Assembly: GCA_947501615.1 (NCBI GenBank)
Contig: CANMWK010000007.1
Span: 186,001-250,000 of the forward strand
DNA length: 64,000 bases
Reading direction: 5' to 3'
Origin: an uncultured Tenacibaculum sp.
Lineage (GTDB): Bacteria; Bacteroidota; Bacteroidia; Flavobacteriales; Flavobacteriaceae
Part shown: in pieces, positions 19,169 through 28,489 of the stretch
Position numbering within the stretch: the first letter of the stretch is position 1
Layout: every line of letters starts with the position of its first letter
Position numbers and translations under genes: made by a program
The notes under the pieces: model-generated
Told to the model about the DNA's origin: nothing
Databases searched by the model: none
The model's input: the letters and a program-made list of their open reading frames with translations, nothing else

Positions 19169-20899
19169 ATGGATTTATTATCTATTTTTTCATTTGTAGG
19201 TTTTACATTATTAGTAGCATTTATTGCTTGGTATGCAACCAAAGGAACAGATGAAAGTTCAGCAAAAGGGTATTATTTAGGAGGAAGAAGTTTAGGAGCT
19301 ATAACAATTGCAGGGTCATTATTACTAACAAATCTTTCTGCAGAACAAATAGTAGGGCTTAACGGACAATCGTTTTCTGAAGGAGTATTGGTAATGGCCT
19401 GGGAAACTCTAGCAGCTATAGCAATGATTTTTACAGCAATATACCTCTTGCCAAAGTATATGAGGTCAGGTATTACTACAATTCCTGAATTTATACAAGA
19501 TCGTTTTGACCATCAAACAAAAGCAATTTTATCTATATTGTTTTTAGTGGCTTTTGGAGTGGTTTTATTACCTACTATTTTATATTCTGGCTCATTAGCC
19601 TTTAGTACCATGTTTGATTTACCTACAGCATTAGGAGTGTCTGAAACAACTGTAATATGGATATGTGTATGGTCTATAGGAATTATAGGAATCATTTATG
19701 CAATTTTCGGAGGATTGAAAGCGGTTGCTGTTTCTGATTTGGTAAATGCAGTTGGTTTATTAATTGGTGGCTTGTTAATACCTGTTTTTGGATTAATGTA
19801 TATTGGAGATAATAGTTTTTCAGAAGGATTATCTATGCTTTGGAAAGAAAATCCTCAAAAATTTAACGCTATAGGAGGTGTAGATGCTTCAATACCTTTT
19901 GGAACCATTTTTACTGGTATGATGATAGCTCAAATGTATTATTGGGGAACCAACCAATCTATACTACAAAGAGTTTTTGGAGCGAGTAGTTTAAAAGAAG
20001 GTCAAAAAGGAATGATTTTGGCAGGTTTTGTAAAGTTTTTAATTCCAGTAATTGTTGTGTTACCAGGTATTATTGCTTGGCACATATTTCAAGGAGATTT
20101 AGAGAACCCAGATCAAGCATACCCAGCTTTAGTTCGTAAAGTATTGCCAGGTGCGTATTTAGGTTTTTTTGCTGCGGTGTTATTTGGTGCAGTACTAAGT
20201 TCTTTTAATAGTTTATTAAATAGTAGCGCAACTTTGTTTGGTTTCGATTTATACAAGCAATATTTCAATAAAAATGCCTCAGAAAAAGATACCGTAAAGG
20301 CAGGGAAAATTTTTGGTTTATTTCTAGCGCTAGTAGCAATGAGTATTTCTCCATTTATTGCTAATGCTCCTGATGGATTATTCTCTTATATTCAACAAGC
20401 ATTAGGGAGTTTAAGTGTACCTATTTTAGCCGTAGTTGCTATGGGTATTATAACAAAACATGTACCTGCTAAAGCTGCAAAAATAGTGCTTATAGGAGGT
20501 GTTTTAATGTACTTAATAAGTTTATTAGGGTTACAACCGTACTTTACTAATGAAGCATTGGAAAGTAACAATATAGTAAGTGATGACGTTTTTGCTAAAA
20601 TGTCCGAAGAAAAAATTATTGAATATTATAAAGAGCTCAATGTGACAGATACTAAAGCATATTTAAAAAAGGTAGGCCTTATTAAAGCAAAAGCATACCC
20701 ACACTTTCTTCATATCATGGGAATCCTTTTTGTTGTAAATATTTTAATTATGTTAATTGTAGGTAAAATACAACCTAAAAAAGAAGAATACATTCCGAAA
20801 ATTACTGAAGAAATTGATATTACTCCTTGGAAACATGCAAAAACAGTAGGAATAATTATTACAATTTTGGTATTAAGTACCTATTTCATTTTCAGATAA
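19169..20899 (+). CDS. Sodium/solute symporter, vSGLT-like (sugar)
   Basis: This 576-residue inner-membrane protein of the SSS family has about 14 membrane helices. It resembles the Vibrio galactose transporter vSGLT. By my recollection of that protein, its sugar-site residues correspond here to N55 and Q60 (NLSAEQ), E79, Y258 (MYYWG) and K289 (GFVKFLIP), all kept. The position of vSGLT N260 is Q255 here. The spacing between these residues also matches. It probably imports galactose or an intact galactoside with sodium. Helix-rich insert residues about 460-515 before the last membrane segments look variable. It sits between the alpha-galactosidase and the glycerol enzyme. Confidence 0.88.
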   Translation: MDLLSIFSFVGFTLLVAFIAWYATKGTDESSAKGYYLGGRSLGAITIAGSLLLTNLSAEQIVGLNGQSFSEGVLVMAWETLAAIAMIFTAIYLLPKYMRSGITTIPEFIQDRFDHQTKAILSILFLVAFGVVLLPTILYSGSLAFSTMFDLPTALGVSETTVIWICVWSIGIIGIIYAIFGGLKAVAVSDLVNAVGLLIGGLLIPVFGLMYIGDNSFSEGLSMLWKENPQKFNAIGGVDASIPFGTIFTGMMIAQMYYWGTNQSILQRVFGASSLKEGQKGMILAGFVKFLIPVIVVLPGIIAWHIFQGDLENPDQAYPALVRKVLPGAYLGFFAAVLFGAVLSSFNSLLNSSATLFGFDLYKQYFNKNASEKDTVKAGKIFGLFLALVAMSISPFIANAPDGLFSYIQQALGSLSVPILAVVAMGIITKHVPAKAAKIVLIGGVLMYLISLLGLQPYFTNEALESNNIVSDDVFAKMSEEKIIEYYKELNVTDTKAYLKKVGLIKAKAYPHFLHIMGILFVVNILIMLIVGKIQPKKEEYIPKITEEIDITPWKHAKTVGIIITILVLSTYFIFR

Positions 20900-20929
20900 A
20901 AAATTAATCAAAATAAATCCATAGTTATC

Positions 20930-23900
20930 ATGGAAAAAAAATATTTAGTCGCTTTCGATCAAGGTACAACAAGTACAAGAACTATTATATTTAATACAGA
21001 AGGAGAAATTGTTAGTATTGCCCAAAAAGAATTAACGCAACATTATCCAGAATCGGGTTGGGTAGAACATAATCCCATGGATATTTTTAATGATCAGCTA
21101 GAGACTTTTAAGGAAGCCATAGCTACATCAGAAATTAATCCATCAGAAATAGCAGCAGTTGGAATTACCAATCAAAGGGAAACTACAGTAGTTTGGGATA
21201 AAAAAACTGGGGAGCCTATTTATAATGCTATAGTTTGGTTGGATAAAAGAACTGCAGGAATTTGTAAAGATTTAAAAAGCAAAGGGCTATCAGAATACAT
21301 TCGGGAGCATACAGGATTGGTTATCGATTCTTATTTTTCTGGTACTAAACTCAAATGGATTTTAGATCATGTTGATGGCGCAAGAGAAAGAGCAAATAAA
21401 GGAGAGTTATGTTTTGGTACTATAGATAGTTGGTTGGTGTATAAGTTAACCAATGGAATAAAACATGTAACAGATCATACCAATGCATCTCGAACAATGT
21501 TATATAATATAAAAGATCTTTGCTGGGATACTACAATTTTAAAAGCATTAGATATTCCTGATTCGTTGCTGCCAAAAGTTCAACATTCGTCTTCAGATTT
21601 TGGGAGTATAGCTTATAATGGAACTCAAATTCCAATTTATGGTGTGGCAGGAGATCAACAAGCATCATTGTTTGGTCAAGGAGGATTTAAAACAGGAATC
21701 GCAAAAAACACGTATGGAACAGGTTGTTTTATTTTGCTAAATATTGGTGAAAATAAAGTAGTTTCTGAGAATGGATTATTAACAACGTTGACATGTAGTT
21801 TGGCATCTCAACCGACTCAATATGCACTTGAAGGAAGTATATTTGTTGGAGGGGCATCAATTCAATGGTTGAGAGATCAAATGAAAATTATAGATAAAGC
21901 TTCAGATACAGAAGCTATTTGTACAAGTATTCCTCCTTTAGATAAAGTATACGTTGTACCTGCTTTTGCTGGTTTAGGAGCTCCGTATTGGGATCAAGAA
22001 GCAAAAGGGAGTATTTATGGTATGACTTTAGATACAGGTAGAGATGAGTTGATTAAAGCGACTGTTGAATCATTAGCGTATCAAACAAAAGATGTGATTA
22101 ATGCTATGATTACTGATAGTAATAAAGAAATGATTACACTTAAAGTAGATGGTGGTGCGAGTGCAAATAATTATTTAATGCAGTTTCAGTCAGATATTTT
22201 AAATGTTGATGTAGATCGACCTAAAATGATAGAAGTAACAGCTTTTGGAGCAGCGTTATTGGCAGGGATAAAAGCAGGAGTTTGGACATTGGATGACGTG
22301 GATAATATTCGAAAAGTAGATACAGTTTTTAAAACTGAAATGTCTCCAAAAATAAGGAAGAAGAAATATAAAGGATGGTTAAAAGCCATAGAACGAACTC
22401 AAAGTAAGAAAAGTAAAAAACAAAAAATTGTTCGTTTTTCTGTATTAGATAGGGAAAAACATTTAAAAAAAGCAATAGGAACAACTTTCGATTTGGTAAT
22501 TATTGGTGGAGGAGTAACAGGAGCTGGAATTGCTCTTGATGCAGCTTCTAGAGGGATGAAGGTGTGTTTGGTAGAAAAAAATGACTTTGCTTCCGGAACA
22601 AGCAATAAATCTACTAAACTAATTCATGGAGGATTACGTTATTTGAAACAACTAGAAATAGGTCTAGTGCGAGAATCAGGTTCAGAAAGAGCTATTGTAC
22701 ATAAATTAGCGCCTCATTTAGTTGTTCCAGAAAAAATGTTATTACCGTTAGTTGAAGGAGGGACTTACGGAAAAATGATGACTGCTATTGGTTTAAAAGT
22801 ATACGATTTATTAGCAAATGTTGATGGAGAAGATAGCAGAAGAATGCTGAATAAAAAACAAACATTAGATAAAGAGCCGTTATTAGACGAAAGTATTACT
22901 TTAGGTAGTGGTTATTATGCGGAATATAGAACAGATGATGCAAGGCTAACTATTGAAATTCTTAAGAAAGCTTCTGAATTTGGAGCAACAGTTCTCAACT
23001 ATTGTGAAATGAATTCATTTGTTTACAATAGTGAATCTAAAATTGAAAGTTTAAACTGTATCGATCATAATACAGGTAAAACATTAAATATTAAAGGAGC
23101 AAGTTATGTTTCTGCTGCAGGACCTTGGGTGGATACGCTACGTAAGAAAGACAATTCAATGAATCACAAGAGGTTACATTTAACTAAAGGAGTTCATATT
23201 GTGTTCCCGTTTGAAAAGCTTCCGATACAACAATCTATTTATTTTGATGTGCCAGACGGTCGAATGGTTTTTGCAATACCTAGAGGGAAATGTACTTACG
23301 TTGGAACAACAGATACTAATTATTATGGTAGTTTAGATAGGGTAGTAGCGACTAAAGAGGATGCAGACTATTTGTTAGAAGCTATTAATAATATGTTTCC
23401 AAATATTCATTTGAAAATTGAAGATATAGAATCAAATTGGGCAGGTTTAAGACCTTTAATTCATGAAGAAGAAAAAGATCCATCAGACTTATCTCGGAAA
23501 GATGAAATTTTCAATTCAAATACTGGATTAATATCTATAGCAGGAGGAAAGCTTACAGGGTATCGAAAAATGGCGCATCGTGTTATAGATGCAGCTTTAA
23601 AGACCATGAGCGATAAGCGTAGAAAATCATTCCAGAAATCTAAAACAGATCATATTTCATTAGCTAATCCATCAATGACTTCATCGGAAGAAGTTCATGA
23701 ATATCAACAAGAATTGGCATCGAAATTAAATGAAATAGGTATTAAAGATTCCTATCATGCGTGGTATTTATGCGCTAATTACGGTAAAGCAGCAAATAAA
23801 ATTATCGATCGTTTTTCATTTTACATAAATGGTTCCGCAGAAGAACGTTTGATTCGATCAGAATTATGGTATTGTATTCATTTTGAAATGATGAATGGTC

Positions 23901-24094
23901 TAACTGATTTTTTTGTTCGAAGAACAGGAAGGTTGTATTTTGATATAAGTAGTGTTTCAAAGTATTTAGAAATAGTGATCAAAGATTGTGTGAAGTTTTT
24001 AGATTGGGATCATAAACGTGCAAATAAGGAAAAAGAAACCTTAGAAATGTTTTTAAAAGATGCAACTACTTATTATAATGAAGAATTTAAATAG
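20930..24094 (+). CDS. Fused glycerol kinase - glycerol-3-phosphate dehydrogenase
   Basis: One open frame of 1054 residues encodes two complete enzymes. Residues about 1-490 are glycerol kinase: DQGTTSTRTIIF, GITNQRETTVVWD, GVAGDQQASLFGQ, VDGGASANNYLMQFQSDIL. A short lysine-rich linker (SKKSKKQKIVR) follows. From F503 the sequence is a GlpD-type FAD enzyme: FSVLDREKHLKKA, the dinucleotide motif VIIGGGVTGAGIALDAASRG, TKLIHGGLRYLKQ, YAEYRTDDARLTIE, and WAGLRPLIHEE. Together they would turn glycerol into dihydroxyacetone phosphate, passing electrons to quinone at the membrane. Both halves have normal length and no motif is lost. The gene lies 30 bases after the symporter and overlaps the next gene. 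No glycerol facilitator is near, so the glycerol probably arises inside the cell. Confidence 0.95.
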   Translation: MEKKYLVAFDQGTTSTRTIIFNTEGEIVSIAQKELTQHYPESGWVEHNPMDIFNDQLETFKEAIATSEINPSEIAAVGITNQRETTVVWDKKTGEPIYNAIVWLDKRTAGICKDLKSKGLSEYIREHTGLVIDSYFSGTKLKWILDHVDGARERANKGELCFGTIDSWLVYKLTNGIKHVTDHTNASRTMLYNIKDLCWDTTILKALDIPDSLLPKVQHSSSDFGSIAYNGTQIPIYGVAGDQQASLFGQGGFKTGIAKNTYGTGCFILLNIGENKVVSENGLLTTLTCSLASQPTQYALEGSIFVGGASIQWLRDQMKIIDKASDTEAICTSIPPLDKVYVVPAFAGLGAPYWDQEAKGSIYGMTLDTGRDELIKATVESLAYQTKDVINAMITDSNKEMITLKVDGGASANNYLMQFQSDILNVDVDRPKMIEVTAFGAALLAGIKAGVWTLDDVDNIRKVDTVFKTEMSPKIRKKKYKGWLKAIERTQSKKSKKQKIVRFSVLDREKHLKKAIGTTFDLVIIGGGVTGAGIALDAASRGMKVCLVEKNDFASGTSNKSTKLIHGGLRYLKQLEIGLVRESGSERAIVHKLAPHLVVPEKMLLPLVEGGTYGKMMTAIGLKVYDLLANVDGEDSRRMLNKKQTLDKEPLLDESITLGSGYYAEYRTDDARLTIEILKKASEFGATVLNYCEMNSFVYNSESKIESLNCIDHNTGKTLNIKGASYVSAAGPWVDTLRKKDNSMNHKRLHLTKGVHIVFPFEKLPIQQSIYFDVPDGRMVFAIPRGKCTYVGTTDTNYYGSLDRVVATKEDADYLLEAINNMFPNIHLKIEDIESNWAGLRPLIHEEEKDPSDLSRKDEIFNSNTGLISIAGGKLTGYRKMAHRVIDAALKTMSDKRRKSFQKSKTDHISLANPSMTSSEEVHEYQQELASKLNEIGIKDSYHAWYLCANYGKAANKIIDRFSFYINGSAEERLIRSELWYCIHFEMMNGLTDFFVRRTGRLYFDISSVSKYLEIVIKDCVKFLDWDHKRANKEKETLEMFLKDATTYYNEEFK

Positions 24095-25415
24095 TAAAAC
24101 ATTTTTTTCAATTATTTACGGTATTGTTCTTTTCATAAGTATTGGTTGTACACAAAACACAAAACCAATAAAAATTACAGTTCAAGATTATTATAATTGT
24201 CAAGATAAATTAACAAAAACAATAGTTCATGATATTTTTTCACCACCAGTAGCTAGTCGTATTTATGTGTATCCAAATATTGCAGCTTATGAAATTCTTA
24301 TTCAAGAACATAAAAAACATAAATCATTCATTCCAAAAATAAAGGAATTGAATGAGGTTCCTAAAACAGAAAATCCAAATGTTAATTTAAGAGTTTCTGC
24401 TTTAATAGCTTATATTGAGATTAGTAAAAAGTTAGTTTTCACCCACGATCTAATTAATAAATTTCAGGATTCATTATATAATGCTTTCAAAAAAACGAAT
24501 GCGAAAGAATTTAAAGCTTCTGAAAAATATGCCTTACATGTTGTACGTCATATTCAAAATTGGATTGAAAAAGATAATTACAAAGAAACTAGGACTATGC
24601 CTAGATTTGTTGTGGATACTGATAGTGTTTCTAGGTGGCAACCCACCCCGCCAAATTATATGGATGGAATAGAACCGCATTGGAATAAAATACGCCCTTT
24701 AATTATAGACTCTATTTCGCAATTTAAGCCAAAGAAACATCCAAAATTTTCATTAGAAAAAGAATCACCTTTTTTTAAAGAATTACAAGAAGTTTATAAT
24801 GTTACGAAGATAATTAAGAAGAAAGGAGATGATAGTGAGGAAATTAAGATAGCACAATTTTGGGATTGTAATCCTTACGTAGCAGTTAATACAGGTCATT
24901 TAAAAGTAACTACCAAAAAAATAACACCTGGAGCTCATTGGATCGGAATTACTAAAATTGCTTGTAAAAAAAACAAGTTAAATTTAGTAGATGCGATCTA
25001 CGCACATACGTATACAACTATTGGTATTTTTGATGCTTTTATTAGTTGTTGGGATGAAAAGTATAGAAGTAATTTGACACGTCCAGAGACATTGATCAAT
25101 AAATATTTAGATAGTGATTGGGTGCCTCTTTTACAAACACCTCCTTTTCCTGAATATACAAGCGGACACTCTGTGGTTTCAGGAGCAGCTTCAACAATTT
25201 TAACGGACATATTTAAAGATAACTTTAGCTTTACAGATACAACAGAGTTGCCTTATGGTTTGCCTTCTAGAACGTTCTCGTCTTTTAATCAAGCAGCAAA
25301 AGAAGCCGCTATTAGTAGACTTTATGGAGGGATACATTACAGAGCCGCAGTTGAAAATGGATTAGACCAAGGGATTAAACTAGGAGAATATGTGCTCGAA
25401 AAATGTAGCAAATAA
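24078..25415 (+). CDS. Vanadium-dependent haloperoxidase / PAP2-family lipoprotein
   Basis: The protein has the vanadate/phosphate-binding pattern of vanadium haloperoxidases and PAP2 phosphatases. Counting from the first in-frame ATG (24060), the residues are K334 and R341 (KYRSNLTR), S368-G369-H370 (YTSGHSVVSG), R420 and H426 (SRLYGGIHYR). The spacings (7, and 6 between the last two) are those of the fungal chloroperoxidase. I chose the ATG at 24078 because it gives a clean lipoprotein signal (IVLFISIGC); it overlaps the fusion gene by 17 bases. Alternatively it starts at 24060. It is the last gene of the operon. Haloperoxidase or phosphatase activity cannot be told apart from sequence alone. 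Confidence 0.87.
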   Translation: MKNLNSKTFFSIIYGIVLFISIGCTQNTKPIKITVQDYYNCQDKLTKTIVHDIFSPPVASRIYVYPNIAAYEILIQEHKKHKSFIPKIKELNEVPKTENPNVNLRVSALIAYIEISKKLVFTHDLINKFQDSLYNAFKKTNAKEFKASEKYALHVVRHIQNWIEKDNYKETRTMPRFVVDTDSVSRWQPTPPNYMDGIEPHWNKIRPLIIDSISQFKPKKHPKFSLEKESPFFKELQEVYNVTKIIKKKGDDSEEIKIAQFWDCNPYVAVNTGHLKVTTKKITPGAHWIGITKIACKKNKLNLVDAIYAHTYTTIGIFDAFISCWDEKYRSNLTRPETLINKYLDSDWVPLLQTPPFPEYTSGHSVVSGAASTILTDIFKDNFSFTDTTELPYGLPSRTFSSFNQAAKEAAISRLYGGIHYRAAVENGLDQGIKLGEYVLEKCSK

Positions 25416-25445
25416 AACGACTAATATGCGAATTTTTTAGTCGTT
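25416..25445 (+). terminator. Stem-loop at the end of the SusC operon
   Basis: AACGACTAA at 25416-25424 pairs perfectly with TTAGTCGTT at 25437-25445 (12-base loop holding a T-run). It begins immediately after the stop codon. It marks the operon end, but the T-run is inside the loop, so it is not a standard intrinsic terminator. Confidence 0.4.
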
Positions 25446-25513
25446 AATGGTATCATAGTACGGTTTAGTTAAATGTTTTACTTAAGAATAATTTTAACTA
25501 TCAACTAAAAAAC

Positions 25514-25521
25514 TATATTTG
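25514..25521 (+). promoter_or_regulatory. -7 promoter box (TATATTTG) of maeB
   Basis: An exact TAnnTTTG match, 26 bases before the ATG at 25548, giving a leader of about 20 bases. It supports separate transcription of maeB from the sugar operon. Confidence 0.55.
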
Positions 25522-25547
25522 TTATACAAACGTCAACCAAAGAGTTT

Positions 25548-27833
25548 ATGAGTCAATCACGCAAAAGACGAGAAGCACTATTATATCATGCTAAACCTAA
25601 ACCGGGTAAGATATCGGTAGTACCAACCAAGAAGTATGCAACACAACACGATCTATCACTGGCATATTCACCAGGTGTAGCAGAACCTTGTTTAGAAATT
25701 GCAAAAAACAAAGACAATGTTTATAAATATACCACTAAAGGAAATTTGGTGGCAGTAATATCTAACGGAACAGCAGTTTTAGGATTAGGAGATATTGGTC
25801 CTGAAGCTTCTAAACCTGTAATGGAAGGTAAAGGTTTATTGTTTAAAATTTTTGCTGATATTGACGTGTTTGATATTGAGGTAGATGCGACTGATGTAGA
25901 TAAATTTATAGAAACAGTTAAAGCAATTGCACCTACATTTGGAGGTATAAATCTAGAAGATATAAAAGCACCTGAAGCTTTTGAAATAGAACGACGTTTA
26001 AAAGAGGAATTAGATATTCCTGTAATGCATGACGACCAGCATGGAACAGCTATTATTTCGGCGGCTGCTTTAAAAAACGCATTAGAAATTAACGGGAAAA
26101 AAATAGAAAATGTTAAAATAGTTGTAAACGGAGCAGGAGCTGCAGCTATTTCTTGTACACGTTTGTATTTAGCTTTAGGAGCAAAACGTGAGCATATTGT
26201 AATGTGCGATAGTAAAGGGGTTATTCGAAAAAATAGAGATAACTTAACTACTCAAAAAGCAGAGTTTGCTACAGATAGAGATTTAAATACATTAGAAGAA
26301 GCAATGAATAATGCGGATGTGTTTATAGGTTTATCTAAAGGGAATGTAGTAAGTCCTGAAATGTTATTGTCAATGGCAAAAAATCCAATAGTTTTTGCTA
26401 TGGCGAATCCTGAGCCAGAAATAAATTACGATTTAGCTGTTGCAACACGAGATGATATTATCATGGCAACAGGAAGATCAGATCATCCTAATCAAGTAAA
26501 TAATGTACTTGGTTTTCCATTTATTTTTAGAGGAGCCTTAGATGTAAGAGCTACTAAAATTAACGAGGAAATGAAAATGGCAGCAGTACATGCATTAGCA
26601 GATTTAGCTAAAAAGTCTGTGCCAGAACAAGTAAATATTGTTTACGATGAGGTGAGCTTATCTTTTGGAGAAAACTATATAATACCTAAGCCTTTTGATC
26701 CAAGATTAATTTATGAAATTCCACCAGCTATTGCTAAAGCAGCTATTGAGAGTGGAGTAGCTAAAGAACCTATTGAAGATTGGGAAAAATACAGAAATGA
26801 GTTAATGGATCGATCAGGTTCTGGTAGTAAAGAGGTAAGAATTTTACATAACAGAGCAAGAATAAATCCTAAACGAGTTTTATTTGCTGAAGCAGATCAT
26901 TTAGATGTATTAAAAGCTGCACAAAGAGTGTACGACGAAAAAATTGGAATTCCAATTCTTTTAGGAAACAAAGAGATAATTCTTGAGCTGAAGCATGAAT
27001 TAGGTTTTGAAGATGAAGTAACGATTATAGATCCTAAAACTTCTGATGAGAAAGAACGAAGAGAGCGTTATGCAAAAGCCTATTGGAAAAGGCGTCAACG
27101 AAAAGGAATCACATTATTGCAAGCAGAAAAATTAATGCGAGAACGTAATTATTTTGCAGCAATGATGGTGAATGAAGGTGATGCAGATGCTTTAATTACA
27201 GGGTATTCAAGACCATACCCGTCAGTAGTAAAACCTATTCTAGAACTCATTGAAAAAGATAGAGGGGTTGTTAAAGTAGCTGCCACGAATTTATTACTTA
27301 CAAAACAAGGTCCTATGTTTTTGGCAGATACGACTATAAATATTAATCCAACAGCTAAAGAATTAGCGAAAATTACCCATTATACTAGTATTTTAGCGAA
27401 GATGTTTGGAATGAAACCGAACGTAGCGATGTTAGGTTTTTCTAATTTTGGTTCTACAAAGTCTGAAACTTCACAAAAAATTAGAGAAGCTGTTTCTTAT
27501 ATGCATGAAAATTATCCTGATTTAGTTGTAGATGGAGAAATTCAAGCAGATTTTGCTTTAAATGAGCATATGTTATCCAAAGAATTTTCGTTTTCTAAAC
27601 TTAAAGGGAAAAAGGTAAATATTCTAATTTTTCCTAATTTAGAGTCTGCAAATATTACCTATAAGTTGATGAAACAAGTTAATGAAGTAGAATCTATAGG
27701 TCCAATTTTATTAGGTTTAAGTAAGCCGGTACATGTATTACAGTTGGGGGCTAGTGTTGACGAAATGGTGAATATGGCTGCAGTCGCAATAGTTGATGCC
27801 CAAGAAAGAGAAAAAGCCAATTTAAGCAATTAA
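25548..27833 (+). CDS. maeB: NADP-type malic enzyme with C-terminal phosphotransacetylase-like domain (MaeB)
   Basis: This 761-residue enzyme decarboxylates malate to pyruvate. The malic domain spans about 1-425: LAYSPGVAEPCLEI, IFADIDVFDIEVDA, VMHDDQHGTAI, VVNGAGAAAISCTRLY, FAMANPEPEI. A phosphotransacetylase-like domain follows (about 430-761: KRVLFAEADHLDVLKAAQ, GYSRPYPSVVKPI). In this family that part is regulatory and binds acetyl-CoA. Length is normal for the two-domain form. Its order before ruvA and sprA is one I associate with flavobacteria. It links the TCA cycle to pyruvate and NADPH. Confidence 0.96.
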   Translation: MSQSRKRREALLYHAKPKPGKISVVPTKKYATQHDLSLAYSPGVAEPCLEIAKNKDNVYKYTTKGNLVAVISNGTAVLGLGDIGPEASKPVMEGKGLLFKIFADIDVFDIEVDATDVDKFIETVKAIAPTFGGINLEDIKAPEAFEIERRLKEELDIPVMHDDQHGTAIISAAALKNALEINGKKIENVKIVVNGAGAAAISCTRLYLALGAKREHIVMCDSKGVIRKNRDNLTTQKAEFATDRDLNTLEEAMNNADVFIGLSKGNVVSPEMLLSMAKNPIVFAMANPEPEINYDLAVATRDDIIMATGRSDHPNQVNNVLGFPFIFRGALDVRATKINEEMKMAAVHALADLAKKSVPEQVNIVYDEVSLSFGENYIIPKPFDPRLIYEIPPAIAKAAIESGVAKEPIEDWEKYRNELMDRSGSGSKEVRILHNRARINPKRVLFAEADHLDVLKAAQRVYDEKIGIPILLGNKEIILELKHELGFEDEVTIIDPKTSDEKERRERYAKAYWKRRQRKGITLLQAEKLMRERNYFAAMMVNEGDADALITGYSRPYPSVVKPILELIEKDRGVVKVAATNLLLTKQGPMFLADTTININPTAKELAKITHYTSILAKMFGMKPNVAMLGFSNFGSTKSETSQKIREAVSYMHENYPDLVVDGEIQADFALNEHMLSKEFSFSKLKGKKVNILIFPNLESANITYKLMKQVNEVESIGPILLGLSKPVHVLQLGASVDEMVNMAAVAIVDAQEREKANLSN

Positions 27834-27902
27834 TAAGTAGAGATATAGAGGTTTTAGAATAGTAAAAAATTTACTACTTTAGGCGTCTGTTAAAACAAAA
27901 CA

Positions 27903-28484
27903 ATGATTACACAAATAAAAGGAAGACTTGTTGAAAAAAATCCTACATATGTAGTTGTTGATTGTAACGGTTTGGGGTATTTACTCCATATTTCTTTAAA
28001 CACTTTCTCTGCACTCCCCACAGATGAAAATGTATTGTTATTTACACATTTGTCAATTCGTGAAGATGCACATACACTTTACGGTTTTATAAATAAAGTA
28101 GAACGTGAAGTATTTAAATTACTTATTTCTGTGTCTGGTGTAGGTCCGAGTATCGCAAGAACAATGCTGTCTTCAATGACAGCTGAAGATGTACAACAAG
28201 CCATAGCTTCTGAAAATGTAGCTTTAATACAATCGGTAAAAGGAATTGGAGCAAAAACTGCTCAGCGAGTTATTATCGATTTAAAGCAAAAAATATTAAA
28301 GACATTTGATATTGATGAAGTTTCAGTAATTGAAAACAATACAAATAAAGAAGAAGCGTTATCTGCATTAGAGGTTTTAGGCTTTGCACGAAAACAAGCA
28401 GGTAAAGTGATAAACGATATTTTAAAAGAATTGCCTACAGCTAGTGTTGAACAGCTGATTAAAAAGGCACTAAAAAATTTGTAA
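27903..28484 (+). CDS. ruvA: Holliday junction branch-migration protein RuvA
   Basis: RuvA binds four-way DNA junctions and loads the RuvB motor. The 193-residue protein has the N-terminal OB domain (MITQIKGRLVEKNPTYVVVDCNGLGY), tandem helix-hairpin-helix motifs (LISVSGVGPSIARTML and IQSVKGIGAKTAQRVIIDLK), and the C-terminal RuvB-contact domain (EALSALEVLGF). It ends 5 bases before sprA, so the two are probably co-transcribed, as often seen in flavobacteria. Confidence 0.97.
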   Translation: MITQIKGRLVEKNPTYVVVDCNGLGYLLHISLNTFSALPTDENVLLFTHLSIREDAHTLYGFINKVEREVFKLLISVSGVGPSIARTMLSSMTAEDVQQAIASENVALIQSVKGIGAKTAQRVIIDLKQKILKTFDIDEVSVIENNTNKEEALSALEVLGFARKQAGKVINDILKELPTASVEQLIKKALKNL

Positions 28485-28489
28485 AAAGG

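Noticed and set aside
27841..27902. Possible -7 box (TACTTTAG) before ruvA
   Set aside because: It does not match TAnnTTTG fully and no TTG lies at the correct spacing.
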